Shown: positions 52,218-59,496 of the stretch, in pieces
Numbering within the stretch: the first letter of the stretch is position 1
Layout: every line of letters begins with the position of its first letter
Origin: an uncultured Bacilli bacterium
Lineage (GTDB): Bacteria; Bacillota_I; Bacilli_A; RF39; UBA660
NCBI GenBank assembly: GCA_934130175.1
Contig: CAKOXP010000003.1
Coordinates: 42,632-106,631 of the forward strand
Direction: 5' to 3'
DNA length: 64,000 nucleotides
Program-made: the position numbers and the translations under genes
The notes under the pieces: generated by a model
Told to the model about the DNA's origin: nothing
Database searches by the model: none
What the model saw: only the letters and a program-made list of their open reading frames with translations

Positions 52218-52260
52218 TACGTTCTATCTATGTTAAAATAGAAAAAAGAGGTGACGTAAA

Positions 52261-52668
52261 ATGAATGGAAATAGAATAATTGTTCATACGCTAATAAAGA
52301 TAGATGATAAATATTTAGTTACAAAAAGATCGAAAAGTGAAACTACATTTCCAGAATATTGGGATATTCCAGGAGGATTAGTTGAATATGGTGAATTACC
52401 AAAAAATGCTGTTATAAGAGAAACGAAAGAGGAGGTTAATTTAAATATTATACCTACTAAGGTTATTCATGAAGATAGTAATCTAGATGAAAAGAAAGGT
52501 ATGATTTTTATAAGATTAGTGTATTTATGTAAGTTAGTTGATGATATTAAAAATATAAAACTTGATTATGAAGAACACTCAGAATATAGATTGATTAAAT
52601 CACTTGATGATTTAGAAGAAGAGCTTATATCACCATTTTTAATAGAACTATTTGAAAAAGATTTATAA
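52261..52668 (+). CDS. Nudix hydrolase
   Basis: The 135-residue product has the Nudix box G-x5-E-x7-R-E-x2-E-E (GLVEYGELPKNAVIRETKEEVNL, about 40-62). The final Gly of the consensus is Asn, which is tolerated in the family. A preceding PEYWDIPGG strand and an LVYLCKL strand complete the fold. The substrate cannot be assigned. GAGGTGACG precedes the ATG. It is the last core gene before the tRNA-Trp island. Confidence 0.9.
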   Translation: MNGNRIIVHTLIKIDDKYLVTKRSKSETTFPEYWDIPGGLVEYGELPKNAVIRETKEEVNLNIIPTKVIHEDSNLDEKKGMIFIRLVYLCKLVDDIKNIKLDYEEHSEYRLIKSLDDLEEELISPFLIELFEKDL

Positions 52669-52676
52669 AAATAAAA

Positions 52677-52737
52677 AAACAGCATTTCTGCTGCTTAAAA
52701 TTCGAATGGCAGGAGATGAGAGAATCGAGCTCATAGT
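52677..52737 (-). repeat. Left att-like copy of the tRNA-Trp 3' end with its terminator
   Basis: On the minus strand a T-arm-like segment, the acceptor 3' strand (ATCTCCTGCCA), then a TTTTAA spacer and an eight-base terminator hairpin (52677-52696) match the intact tRNA-Trp at 59497-59570 with a few substitutions. No complementary 5' acceptor strand exists, so this is not a functional tRNA. It marks the far edge of the island. Confidence 0.65.
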
Positions 52738-53284
52738 AGTGCCTTTTTAGATTTGAAAATCCACTTTAGCCTTACCAATAAGTTTCAGTACGTTTTATAA
52801 ATAGTGAAATTTATATATAAGTTACAATTATAGCATAGCAAGTAAATAGCCTATGTTAGTAGAAGTGGTACATTTTTTATTTTTTAGTCGAAATGCGACA
52901 AACTAAAAATCATAAGCTTCATTAGTAAGAGTAGTTAAAGTATAATTAAATCAACAAAAAAGAATTGTAAAAGATGCAGAAAGGCGATTAACTTACTTTT
53001 ATATAGGAACAAGAGTAGGCATAATTTTTTATTCATATACACTAGCAAAATAATTTGGTATCCTACATAATAACCACAGTCGATAATGCTTAGATTATTT
53101 CTTATATAATTACTTCTTAGCATCATATTTAATAAAGGTTAGAAATCAATAAGAAAAAGGATATATAATAAGACAAACCTAAAACAACTATTGCAATTGT
53201 TGTATCAAGAGTTGATAACAAAATATAGCAATCAAATTATAATAATACTAGTTGCGAATATCATTTAAAAGTATGAAAAAGCGC
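52738..53284. other. Decayed non-coding stretch at the left end of the island
   Basis: About 550 bases with no frame that has start signals and a recognisable product. The first ~60 bases include tRNA-like fragments (GGTAAGGC on the minus strand). I see nothing else I can name. Confidence 0.5.
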
Positions 53285-53374
53285 TTGACTTTGTCATAAA
53301 AAAAGTATAAAATATAACAAAAAAACAAAAAATACATATAAAAATTGTATTTTTTTTGAATAAAGTGATATAAT
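53285..53374 (+). promoter_or_regulatory. Two candidate promoters of the AAA-RloB operon
   Basis: First: TTGACT (53285-53290), 17 bases, TAAAAT (53308-53313). Second: TTGTAT (53345-53350), 18 bases, TATAAT (53369-53374), seven bases before the AGGAGGATG ribosome binding site. Confidence 0.55.
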
Positions 53375-53394
53375 AACAATAGGAGGATGACAGT

Positions 53395-54723
53395 ATGATA
53401 AGATATGTAAGATTAGTTAATTATAAGTCATTGGTAAATTTACATGTTGATTTTATGAAAACAAAAAATAAACCTAAAAAAATGGCCTTAATTTATGGTG
53501 AAAATGGCATTGGTAAATCCAACCTAGCAACGTCGTTTTACACTCTGAACGAAACAATGAGTACAATGTCGTCAATTGAATCTTGGAAGCAATTTGTTGA
53601 AAAGGCACAAGATGAATCAAAAGGCACAGAATACAAAGATTTTATAGAAAAACATTTCAAATCAAGATTTAAAGATACAGAAATGATTATTAAAGATTGT
53701 AAAACAATAGGTGCCACAGAAAATATGATATTGGAATATGGCTTTATGTTAAAAGGAAAAAATGGGATGTACAGAATTGAAATGGATGATTATGAAATAG
53801 TATCTGAAAAACTAGAATACGTAATTAATACAAATCAAACATATTATTTTGATATAAATAAAAGAACAAGAAAAATTAATAGTAATATATTTATGGACAA
53901 AAAATATTATAATGATTTTCTAGAATTAATAGATAAGTATTGGGGAAAACATTCATTTATGTCAATTTTGTCATATGACATAGAAGATAAAAAAAGGGGA
54001 TATGTAAAAAAGAAAATTTCAAATAATCTTTATAGTATAATAAGTTATCTTAAAACAATTTGCACAAAAGTCAGAGGGGGAAATCACAGCGAATTCGGAA
54101 TAATGGGAACTAAACATAGTATTATGGGAGAACTTGACAAGGGCAAAATTTCCATAAAAGAAGAAGACGACTTGAATAAAGCTGAAAAATTATTAAATGA
54201 ATTTTTTACAAATTTGTATTCAGATATAAAAAAAGTCTGTTATGAAAGAGAATATATTGATAATTATATTAAATATAATTTGATTATAAAAAAACGTGTA
54301 TACGGAAGACTTGTTGATGTTGACTTTAAATTGGAATCATGTGGTACTCAAAATATTCTAGAACTAATCCCGTATTTGATATCGGCATGTGAGGGACAAA
54401 TAGTAGTGATTGATGAAATTGATAATGGTATACATGATCTAATGATTGATAAAATATTAGAGTCAATTCAACAATATATAAGAGGACAATTAATAATTAC
54501 AACACATAATACAATGCTACTAGAATCTGATATTCCAAAGGAAAATATATATGTTTTTAATGTTAACAAAAATGCTGATAAAGAACTTATTGCAATAACG
54601 GATTTTAATGGTAGAATCCATAAAAATATAAATCCAAGGAAAAAATACCTGAATGGAATGTATGGTGGAATACCTATTATTTCAGATATCGATTTTGATG
54701 AATTAATAGATGGTTTAAAATAA
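53395..54723 (+). CDS. AAA (ABC/OLD-like) ATPase of a two-gene defence-type module
   Basis: The 442-residue product begins like RecF/SMC-type ATPases (IRYVRLVNYKSL). It has Walker A YGENGIGKSN (34-43), a long helical insertion, a signature-like region, Walker B IVVIDEIDNGIHD (~335) and an H-loop TTHNTMLLES (~366). This is the AAA_15/AAA_21 architecture of RloA, AbiLi, AriA (PARIS) and related anti-phage ATPases. It is followed 12 bases later by an RloB/TOPRIM-like gene. Island location at a tRNA supports a defence role, which remains inference. Confidence 0.82.
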   Translation: MIRYVRLVNYKSLVNLHVDFMKTKNKPKKMALIYGENGIGKSNLATSFYTLNETMSTMSSIESWKQFVEKAQDESKGTEYKDFIEKHFKSRFKDTEMIIKDCKTIGATENMILEYGFMLKGKNGMYRIEMDDYEIVSEKLEYVINTNQTYYFDINKRTRKINSNIFMDKKYYNDFLELIDKYWGKHSFMSILSYDIEDKKRGYVKKKISNNLYSIISYLKTICTKVRGGNHSEFGIMGTKHSIMGELDKGKISIKEEDDLNKAEKLLNEFFTNLYSDIKKVCYEREYIDNYIKYNLIIKKRVYGRLVDVDFKLESCGTQNILELIPYLISACEGQIVVIDEIDNGIHDLMIDKILESIQQYIRGQLIITTHNTMLLESDIPKENIYVFNVNKNADKELIAITDFNGRIHKNINPRKKYLNGMYGGIPIISDIDFDELIDGLK

Positions 54724-54735
54724 AGGATTTTTGTA

Positions 54736-55323
54736 GTGAGAGAATTAAAGTATTTAAAGGCAGTTGTAATAGTTCATGGAAAGTCAGAAAAACAATTAAC
54801 ACAATACATTAAAAGTAAACTTAGATTAAAAATCAAAATTGAAAGTGATAAAAATGGAGAAAAATCAATCCAAATAACCAGCTTGGATAGGTTTATTAAT
54901 AATAAAAAATTCAAAAACCTTAATTCATTTTTAAGAAATTTTGAAGATGCAGAATTAAATGCCAATGGAAAAAAACTAAATGAAAAGTTTAAAATATTTA
55001 TTATTATGGATACGGATGATTGCACTGAAAATCAAAAAGAAGCATTTATAAACAAAACAATGTTTAAACAACATTGGGCTTATGATAATATAGTACCAAT
55101 ATATAATTCGCAGAACTTAGAAGAAGTGTTAACAAAAGCAAAAATTCCCTTTGAAAAAAAAGGCGATAAACGAAAAAAAGAATATATAAAAATATTTCCA
55201 ACTGATAAAAAATATGAAAGATCAGATGAAATACAAATAAATGATTTAAAAGAAAAACTCAGTGTCATAAAAAGCACCAATCTAGACGAATTTTTTGAAT
55301 TTTGTCTGGAAATAGCAGAGTAA
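54736..55323 (+). CDS. RloB/TOPRIM-like partner protein
   Basis: The 195-residue product has a first strand with VIVHGKSE (11-18) and a later IFIIMDTDD (87-95), the two acidic blocks of a TOPRIM-like fold as in RloB and AbiLii. In the first block the usual catalytic Glu of the hxEGxxE pattern is His 14, so activity may be altered or use another residue. A C-terminal helical part (120-195) is Lys-rich. The gene starts at GTG 54736 after AAGGATTT. It is probably the effector subunit activated by the upstream ATPase. Confidence 0.7.
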   Translation: MRELKYLKAVVIVHGKSEKQLTQYIKSKLRLKIKIESDKNGEKSIQITSLDRFINNKKFKNLNSFLRNFEDAELNANGKKLNEKFKIFIIMDTDDCTENQKEAFINKTMFKQHWAYDNIVPIYNSQNLEEVLTKAKIPFEKKGDKRKKEYIKIFPTDKKYERSDEIQINDLKEKLSVIKSTNLDEFFEFCLEIAE

Positions 55324-55380
55324 AAACAAAACAACCAATTTTTTGATTCTTAGATTACTTAAATCAAAAACGGAGCTAAA

Positions 55381-55430
55381 TATTGATAAAAAGGAGTCAT
55401 CAAATGTATGGTGATTCCTTTTTATCAATA
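55381..55430. terminator. Long bidirectional terminator between the RloB-like gene and the XRE gene
   Basis: A perfect 15-base stem (55381-55395 with 55416-55430), extended by GTCATCA/TGGTGAT, lies between converging genes. Confidence 0.8.
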
Positions 55431-55709
55431 TTTTTGATTATATTGTCTACTCTGATTAATTTTATCAACAATATCAGCATCTCTATCAATATTTAAAAAT
55501 AATTGATAAGGTTCAATATTTAAAGATTTTGCAATACTTTCTATTTTTGGAATAGTAGGACAATGCAATCCTCTTTCGACATCTGTAATGTACCTAGGAC
55601 TTAGTTTACTTAATTCAGCAAGTCTTTCTTGTGAATAATTATTTAAATATCTGTAATACTTAATATTGTAAATTAATAAGTCTCTTAAATTATTAAAATC
55701 TATTTTCAT
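55425..55709 (-). CDS. XRE-family transcriptional regulator
   Basis: A 94-residue Cro/XRE protein. The HTH lies in YNIKYYRYLNNYSQERLAELSKLSPRYITDVERGLHCPTIPKIESIAKSLNIEPYQLF and a short tail follows. It converges on the RloB-like gene and is divergent from the lipoprotein gene. It could regulate either; no operator is obvious. Confidence 0.88.
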   Translation of the reverse strand: MKIDFNNLRDLLIYNIKYYRYLNNYSQERLAELSKLSPRYITDVERGLHCPTIPKIESIAKSLNIEPYQLFLNIDRDADIVDKINQSRQYNQKY

Positions 55710-55819
55710 AACACACCTCTATTTATAGGTATGATATTATTTACCACAAAATATTCACACGAACTATTTACTGTAAGATATTTTTAGTTTATAATAAATT
55801 TAGGAAGGAGTTTGTTAAT

Positions 55820-56353
55820 ATGGATGAAAAATATATGAAAGAAAAAAAGTTAAAGTTGCTATCATTAGCAATTACAATATTAACTTTTATACCAGGGTGT
55901 ACTAAGTCATACACGACTAAAGATATTACATACAAAGTTAATGAAGATTGGGATTGCAAAAAGGATAAAACAGGTTTGTTTTGTAAGATTGTAGAGAAAA
56001 AGGCAGTATTTTCGATGTTTTATATAGATGATGTAGGAAATTATTCCCTTAATGACTATATTTCGGATAAACCTACAACATTCCCTGGTTTAGATTATGA
56101 ATTTACTCTAAATGAAAAAGTAAAAATTGGCAATCGTGTTGGAAAAAATATTGTATATTATACAAAATCAAAAGAAATTGAAAATGACATACCAATTATT
56201 TACAATGAATATATATTCAAATATAATCAAAGATTATATATATTTAGTTATTATACCGAAGGTGATGTAAATGATGATGGTGAGAAGACAATATATCAAA
56301 AATATTTGCAAGATTATAAAGATACAATTAAAAGTATTAAGATAAAAAGATGA
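55820..56353 (+). CDS. Putative lipoprotein of the island
   Basis: The 177-residue product has an N-terminal Lys-rich stretch, a hydrophobic core (LLSLAITILTFI) and a lipobox-like IPGC (Cys ~27), so it is probably a lipid-anchored surface protein. The mature part is beta-rich with a PsbP/DUF-like look (TYKVNEDWDC near its start and a final YKDTIKSIKI). An internal Cys pair (DCKKDKTGLFC) is present. It ends at TGA. Cargo function unknown. Confidence 0.65.
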   Translation: MDEKYMKEKKLKLLSLAITILTFIPGCTKSYTTKDITYKVNEDWDCKKDKTGLFCKIVEKKAVFSMFYIDDVGNYSLNDYISDKPTTFPGLDYEFTLNEKVKIGNRVGKNIVYYTKSKEIENDIPIIYNEYIFKYNQRLYIFSYYTEGDVNDDGEKTIYQKYLQDYKDTIKSIKIKR

Positions 56354-56540
56354 GAAATACAATATGTAATAATAAAATAAAGGTTATTAATTGAACCCTA
56401 TATAATATAAAAATAAAAGAATCATTTTTTCATTTAATTTATGCTTCTTTTATTTTTCTTATTTTTAATTGAATATTTTAAAGAAATTATTGACTGCTTT
56501 CTCATTGAACAAAGCATTTTTTTCTAATGTTCTGGCTTTT
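56354..56540. other. Non-coding AT-rich stretch
   Basis: No gene, promoter pair or RNA recognised between the lipoprotein stop and the direct repeats at 56541. Confidence 0.5.
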
Positions 56541-56640
56541 TGTAATTTACATAACACTCCATTTAAGTAAACCAATATATAAAGAATTTTTGTAATTTAA
56601 ACAAAACAATCATTTAAAAGGACCAATATAGAAAAAACTT
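56541..56640 (+). repeat. Two 50-base direct repeats, possible integrase arm sites
   Basis: Units starting at 56541 and 56591 share TGTAATTTA, an ACA-rich block, ATTTAA and ACCAATATA at matching positions. A third unit, CGTAATTTATATAACA...ACTAATATAGAAA, starts at 59341, beside the intact tRNA and the integrase remnant. Location next to both tRNA-end copies suggests recombinase arm-type binding sites. Confidence 0.5.
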
Positions 56641-56711
56641 TTGACTAAAAATGAGATTCATTGACATGATTAATGGTTTAATCAAAAGTCATTCATACTG
56701 GAACAATCAAA

Positions 56712-56785
56712 AAACAGCATTTCTGCTGCTTAAAATTCAAATGGCAGGGGATGAGGGAATCGAACTCCCAACAGTGGTTTTGGAG
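56712..56785 (-). repeat. Middle att-like copy of the tRNA-Trp 3' half with terminator
   Basis: On the minus strand the sequence from CTCCAAAACC (56785) through T-arm, acceptor ATCCCCTGCCA and terminator hairpin (56712-56731) is nearly identical to tRNA-Trp. It diverges abruptly upstream of that point, so the 5' half is missing. The breakpoint lies in the anticodon arm, marking a site-specific crossover. Confidence 0.75.
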
Positions 56786-57042
56786 TTTTAATCCAAAATA
56801 CCATAGTCCCACCATTACTTAATTCAAAAAAATATATTTATTAAGTACAATAATGAACTCAATATATAAATTACAGTTTCATTATACTAAAAAGGTTTTC
56901 CACAAGCAACAAAATATAAAAAGATTTTATAATTATTTTTTCCATATTGACCTTTTCGCACTCAAAGGTCAAAAATCGCGGACTTCGCCTTTTAAAATAA
57001 TCGTTTCTATTTTTATCTTTAAATTGAAATTAAAATCAAAAC
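56786..57042. other. Non-coding stretch downstream of the TIR gene
   Basis: It contains a seven-base inverted repeat (GACCTTT 56949-56955 with AAAGGTC 56964-56970) but no gene I can support. Confidence 0.4.
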
Positions 57043-57080
57043 AAAAGAATCGCAAGGGGTGTAGGGAAAGCGATTCTTTT
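57043..57080 (-). terminator. Intrinsic terminator of the TIR operon
   Basis: A perfect 11-base stem (57043-57053 with 57070-57080) with a 16-base loop; the minus strand ends in TTTTG-TTTT. Confidence 0.8.
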
Positions 57081-57090
57081 CAATTTTATA

Positions 57091-57588
57091 TTAATATTTT
57101 CCGCTATTTGTTATTGCGTTTTCTATTAATTTTTCTATATTATCTTCTATATCACCATATACATTAGTACTAAGCTTATAATCCGAATCAAAAGTTTCTA
57201 CATACTTAGACAATCTTTCGTTATCATCTGTATATAATGAGTAAAATGGATTACCACCCTTTTCTGATTGATTTCCATTTGAGTCTTTTAATTTATGAAT
57301 ATATATTCCTACAATTCCTTTTTTTAATTTATATGCTTGTTCTATTTCATATTTTACCCATTTTCTTGTTGATGTAGTTTCGCCTATTAGTACAACTAAA
57401 CACGATCTTTTTTCTAATTGTGAATTTATCCATTCTTTGATTTTAGAATCTGTTTTTTCTTTTACCTCTTCCCAATCATTATCTGAGAATGTTGAATCAT
57501 CCGAAACCTTTCCCATATTTCTAATTTGACTTGCTCGCCAATTATCTTTATTATATTCAAAGCTAAAAAACACTTGTCTTTTTGCCAT
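57091..57588 (-). CDS. TIR-like (ThsB/MTH538, DUF1863) protein
   Basis: The 165-residue product is a single TIR-like domain. It starts KRQVFFSFEYNKDNWRASQIRN, typical of the MTH538/DUF1863 type found in ThsB of Thoeris. A CLVVLIGETTSTRKWVKYEIEQAYKLKKGIVGIYIHKLKD segment carries the conserved Glu (Glu 81) in the usual catalytic position. ThsB proteins sense infection and make a cyclic-ADP-ribose-type signal. The ATG at 57588 follows AAAGGAGGTAATAA, 13 bases after the stop of the membrane-protein gene, so the two are one operon. No ThsA with SIR2/SLOG is present. Confidence 0.85.
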   Translation of the reverse strand: MAKRQVFFSFEYNKDNWRASQIRNMGKVSDDSTFSDNDWEEVKEKTDSKIKEWINSQLEKRSCLVVLIGETTSTRKWVKYEIEQAYKLKKGIVGIYIHKLKDSNGNQSEKGGNPFYSLYTDDNERLSKYVETFDSDYKLSTNVYGDIEDNIEKLIENAITNSGKY

Positions 57589-57601
57589 TTTATTACCTCC
57601 T

Positions 57602-58009
57602 TTATGCAAAAATATAAATAAGTATTGTTGTTATAATACAAGTTAAGTAAAATAATATCTCTGTTTTAGAAAGCAGACAGTTAAAAAAACATAACTTTTT
57701 ACTTTCCTTAATAGTTAGTTTTACTGTATTGGGATTCATATTATAATCAGTATATTTATTTTTTGTTAATCTAACATAGTCATATAGTTTTCTGTATTTT
57801 CTTTCCAATTGTAAATAATATGCATCTAAGCCCCAAAATACTATTAATGGAATATTTGTGAAAAGAATGCATTTAACATTAGTACTTTCACCAGCAAATG
57901 TGAAAATACCAACTATAACTAAAACCGCCCAACCTTTTAGTAAAAATGAATTATTCCCCATTCTATCTATAACACGTTGTATCATATCTAAATGTTCTTT
58001 TTTATTCAT
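57602..58009 (-). CDS. Small three-helix membrane protein paired with the TIR gene
   Basis: The 135-residue product has an amphipathic start (KKEHLDMIQRVIDRMGNNSF), two close helices (about 23-40 and 45-63, the latter ending FWGLDAYYLQLERKYRKLYDYV), a charged middle (65-110) and a final helix (116-134). This suits a small membrane effector like the SLATT/2TM proteins predicted in nucleotide-signalling defence. I recall similar proteins beside MTH538-TIR genes, but no established name. AGGGGGAAT precedes the ATG. A palindrome lies 12 bases upstream. Confidence 0.75.
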   Translation of the reverse strand: MNKKEHLDMIQRVIDRMGNNSFLLKGWAVLVIVGIFTFAGESTNVKCILFTNIPLIVFWGLDAYYLQLERKYRKLYDYVRLTKNKYTDYNMNPNTVKLTIKESKKLCFFNCLLSKTEILFYLTCIITTILIYIFA

Positions 58010-58020
58010 ATTATTCCCCC

Positions 58021-58036
58021 TAACAAGTACTTGTTA
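58021..58036. promoter_or_regulatory. 16-base perfect palindrome upstream of the TIR operon
   Basis: TAACAAGTACTTGTTA is fully self-complementary and sits just before the ribosome binding site of the membrane-protein gene, around the expected transcription start. It is a likely operator, probably for the adjacent XRE regulator. Confidence 0.6.
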
Positions 58037-58114
58037 AAAATATTATAGAATAATAATAGATAGTAATACAGACATAATTCGACTATAAAAGTTAAAAATA
58101 ATAATAAAAACGAG

Positions 58115-58465
58115 TCATAATGACTCATTAAACAATTCTTTTATTTCCCCAGACGTTCTATATTCATATAAATCTTTTAAAACAGCATTTTTTTCTTTAA
58201 TAGAAATTTTATCATTTTCAAAATATCTTTTTGCTATTTTTAAAAACTCACTAGAAGTTAAACATTTTTGATTATATAGATTATCCATACTTGCATTAAA
58301 ATAATTACTTATTATAATAGCATCAGTCATTGACATATCTCTTCTACAAGTTTCCCAACTTGATATTTTAGATCTACTTATATGTAAATCTTCAGCCATT
58401 TTTTCTTGAGTAATACCATTAATAATTCTATATATCCTTAATTGTGTAGAAATACTATCATTCAT
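58115..58465 (-). CDS. XRE-family regulator upstream of the TIR operon
   Basis: The 116-residue product has an N-terminal HTH (LRIYRIINGITQEKMAEDLHISRSKISSWETCRRDMSMTDAIIISNYFN, about 8-57) and a helical C-terminal half. It lies upstream of and in the same direction as the membrane-protein/TIR pair, separated by ~105 bases containing the palindrome. It is plausibly the repressor that keeps the module quiet. Confidence 0.88.
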   Translation of the reverse strand: MNDSISTQLRIYRIINGITQEKMAEDLHISRSKISSWETCRRDMSMTDAIIISNYFNASMDNLYNQKCLTSSEFLKIAKRYFENDKISIKEKNAVLKDLYEYRTSGEIKELFNESL

Positions 58466-58485
58466 TTTATCACCTAAAATAAAAA

Positions 58486-58517
58486 CTCGTACTAAAAATA
58501 TTAAAGTCTAGTACGAG
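58486..58517. promoter_or_regulatory. Inverted repeat upstream of the XRE gene
   Basis: CTCGTACTA (58486-58494) and TAGTACGAG (58509-58517) are perfectly complementary with a 14-base spacer. It shares the GTAC core with the palindrome at 58021 and may be an autoregulatory operator or a hairpin. Confidence 0.5.
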
Positions 58518-58612
58518 CCCTCTAATCAATTACATTATAACATATTTATTAAAAAATGTGTTATTTTTAAGTAAATAACTATTATTTTTTTCTTATATCT
58601 GAATCAGGAGGG

Positions 58613-58651
58613 ATAATAATGGTCTCCAAAACCTCTATTGAGTGTTCGATA
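58613..58651 (+). repeat. Inverted fragment of tRNA-Trp (anticodon arm to T-loop), possible attP core
   Basis: Bases 58613-58633 are identical to the intact tRNA-Trp anticodon-arm region (59531-59551, opposite strand). Similarity continues weakly to the T-loop TTCGAT (~58649). Both flanks are unrelated to the tRNA. It is in opposite orientation to the other three copies. Confidence 0.6.
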
Positions 58652-58673
58652 GACAAGCAGATAGCAAAACAAT

Positions 58674-58703
58674 AAAGACCTAAAGTGTTTACTTTTGGTC
58701 TTT
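58674..58703 (-). terminator. Terminator of the SymE-like gene
   Basis: A 13-base stem with one mismatch (58674-58686 with 58691-58703) overlaps the 3' end of the gene. Confidence 0.55.
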
Positions 58704-58853
58704 TGCTTTCTTAATGATTATCTTATCTTTATAAAGTTCTAATTCTAGTCTGTCATGAAAATCAAAACCTATTTTTCTAAGCAAATTACCTTTTAAAAGT
58801 ATGTATGGCCTATCTGTAGAATCTTCATATGCCAACAGCTTTTTAATTTTCAT
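58689..58853 (-). CDS. Small SymE/AbrB-like protein
   Basis: The 54-residue product contains DRPYILLKGNLLRKIGFDFHDRLELELYKDKIIIKK. Its pattern (P-x-I-x-L-K-G-x-x-L-x-x-x-G-F-x-x-x-D-x-h-x-h) is that of SymE, an AbrB-fold protein known as a type I toxin in E. coli. The ATG at 58853 follows CAGGTG. Small SymE relatives are common in mobile elements; whether an antisense antitoxin exists is not visible. Confidence 0.6.
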   Translation of the reverse strand: MKIKKLLAYEDSTDRPYILLKGNLLRKIGFDFHDRLELELYKDKIIIKKAKDQK

Positions 58854-58892
58854 GACTTGCACCTGCTTGTCCAATATTTTCTATATTAGAGA

Positions 58893-59311
58893 TTATTGAA
58901 TGTTGGCGTGTTTAGTTTTAAGGTTTTTTGGTGACATATCAACATATATTTTAGTAGTTTCTATGTTTGTATGACCCAAAAGATCACGGAGTGAAAAAGG
59001 GTGCCACCATTTATTGCAAAATGAGTTGCGAATGTATGACGAAACTTGTGTAGATTCATTCTAAAGTTATCTCCAAATATTTTCTTAGCTTTTCTACTTA
59101 ATAAGTTGTATACCATATCTGTATTAAGTCCTGAATCCACTATAGGTTCATTATATTGAAAATGAAATTTAACAAGAAGCGGTCCTTTTTCTGCTCCTTT
59201 TAAAACTTCACACCTATAAACATTTAATATTCTCTCTGTTTCTTTTGAATAATAGACCGTGCGAAATGTTTTAAAAAAGTTAGTTAATTCATTAATTGTT
59301 TGTTCTGTCAT
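58893..59311 (-). pseudogene. Tyrosine recombinase remnant (frameshifted, internally deleted)
   Basis: The minus-strand frame from ATG 59311 (after AGAAGGAGA) contains the catalytic box LHKFRHTFATHF of a tyrosine recombinase. It then leaves frame at the GGG run 58999-59001. In the neighbouring frame the protein continues as PFSLRDLLGHTNIETTKIYVDMS, with the second His box and catalytic Tyr, to a TAA at 58893-58895. Loss of one base in a C-run explains this. The N-terminal core with the first catalytic Arg is missing, so a larger deletion also occurred. It is adjacent to tRNA-Trp, as expected of the island's integrase. Confidence 0.8.
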
Positions 59312-59340
59312 ATAAATTCTCCTTCTAATAAAAATATTTT

Positions 59341-59390
59341 CGTAATTTATATAACAAAACAACTGTCAAAAGAAACTAATATAGAAAATG
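59341..59390 (+). repeat. Third copy of the 50-base repeat beside the integrase remnant
   Basis: CGTAATTTATATAACAAAAC and ACTAATATAGAAA match the two repeats at 56541-56640 in the same orientation. Confidence 0.45.
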
Positions 59391-59463
59391 TTTTAACCCG
59401 GTGATAGGGCTACTGGTGGTGAAGATAGGTCCTGTTAAAACTCATCACCTGCAAAAACAATAT

Positions 59464-59486
59464 AAAAAGCAGCACTGTTGCTGCTT
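59464..59486 (-). terminator. Terminator of tRNA-Trp
   Basis: A perfect eight-base stem (59467-59474 with 59479-59486); the minus strand continues into Ts. Variants of it accompany both att-like copies. Confidence 0.8.
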
Positions 59487-59496
59487 AAAATTCAAA

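Noticed and set aside
52735..52800. A second functional tRNA at the left island edge (GGTAAGGC and CAA-containing loop on the minus strand)
   Set aside because: No 5' acceptor strand pairs with the 3' ATCTCCT and the anticodon stem-loop has the wrong size, so it is a remnant.
53160..53230. Inverted-repeat-like segments in the gap before the AAA ATPase gene
   Set aside because: Short, AT-only and not linked to any gene end or transposase.
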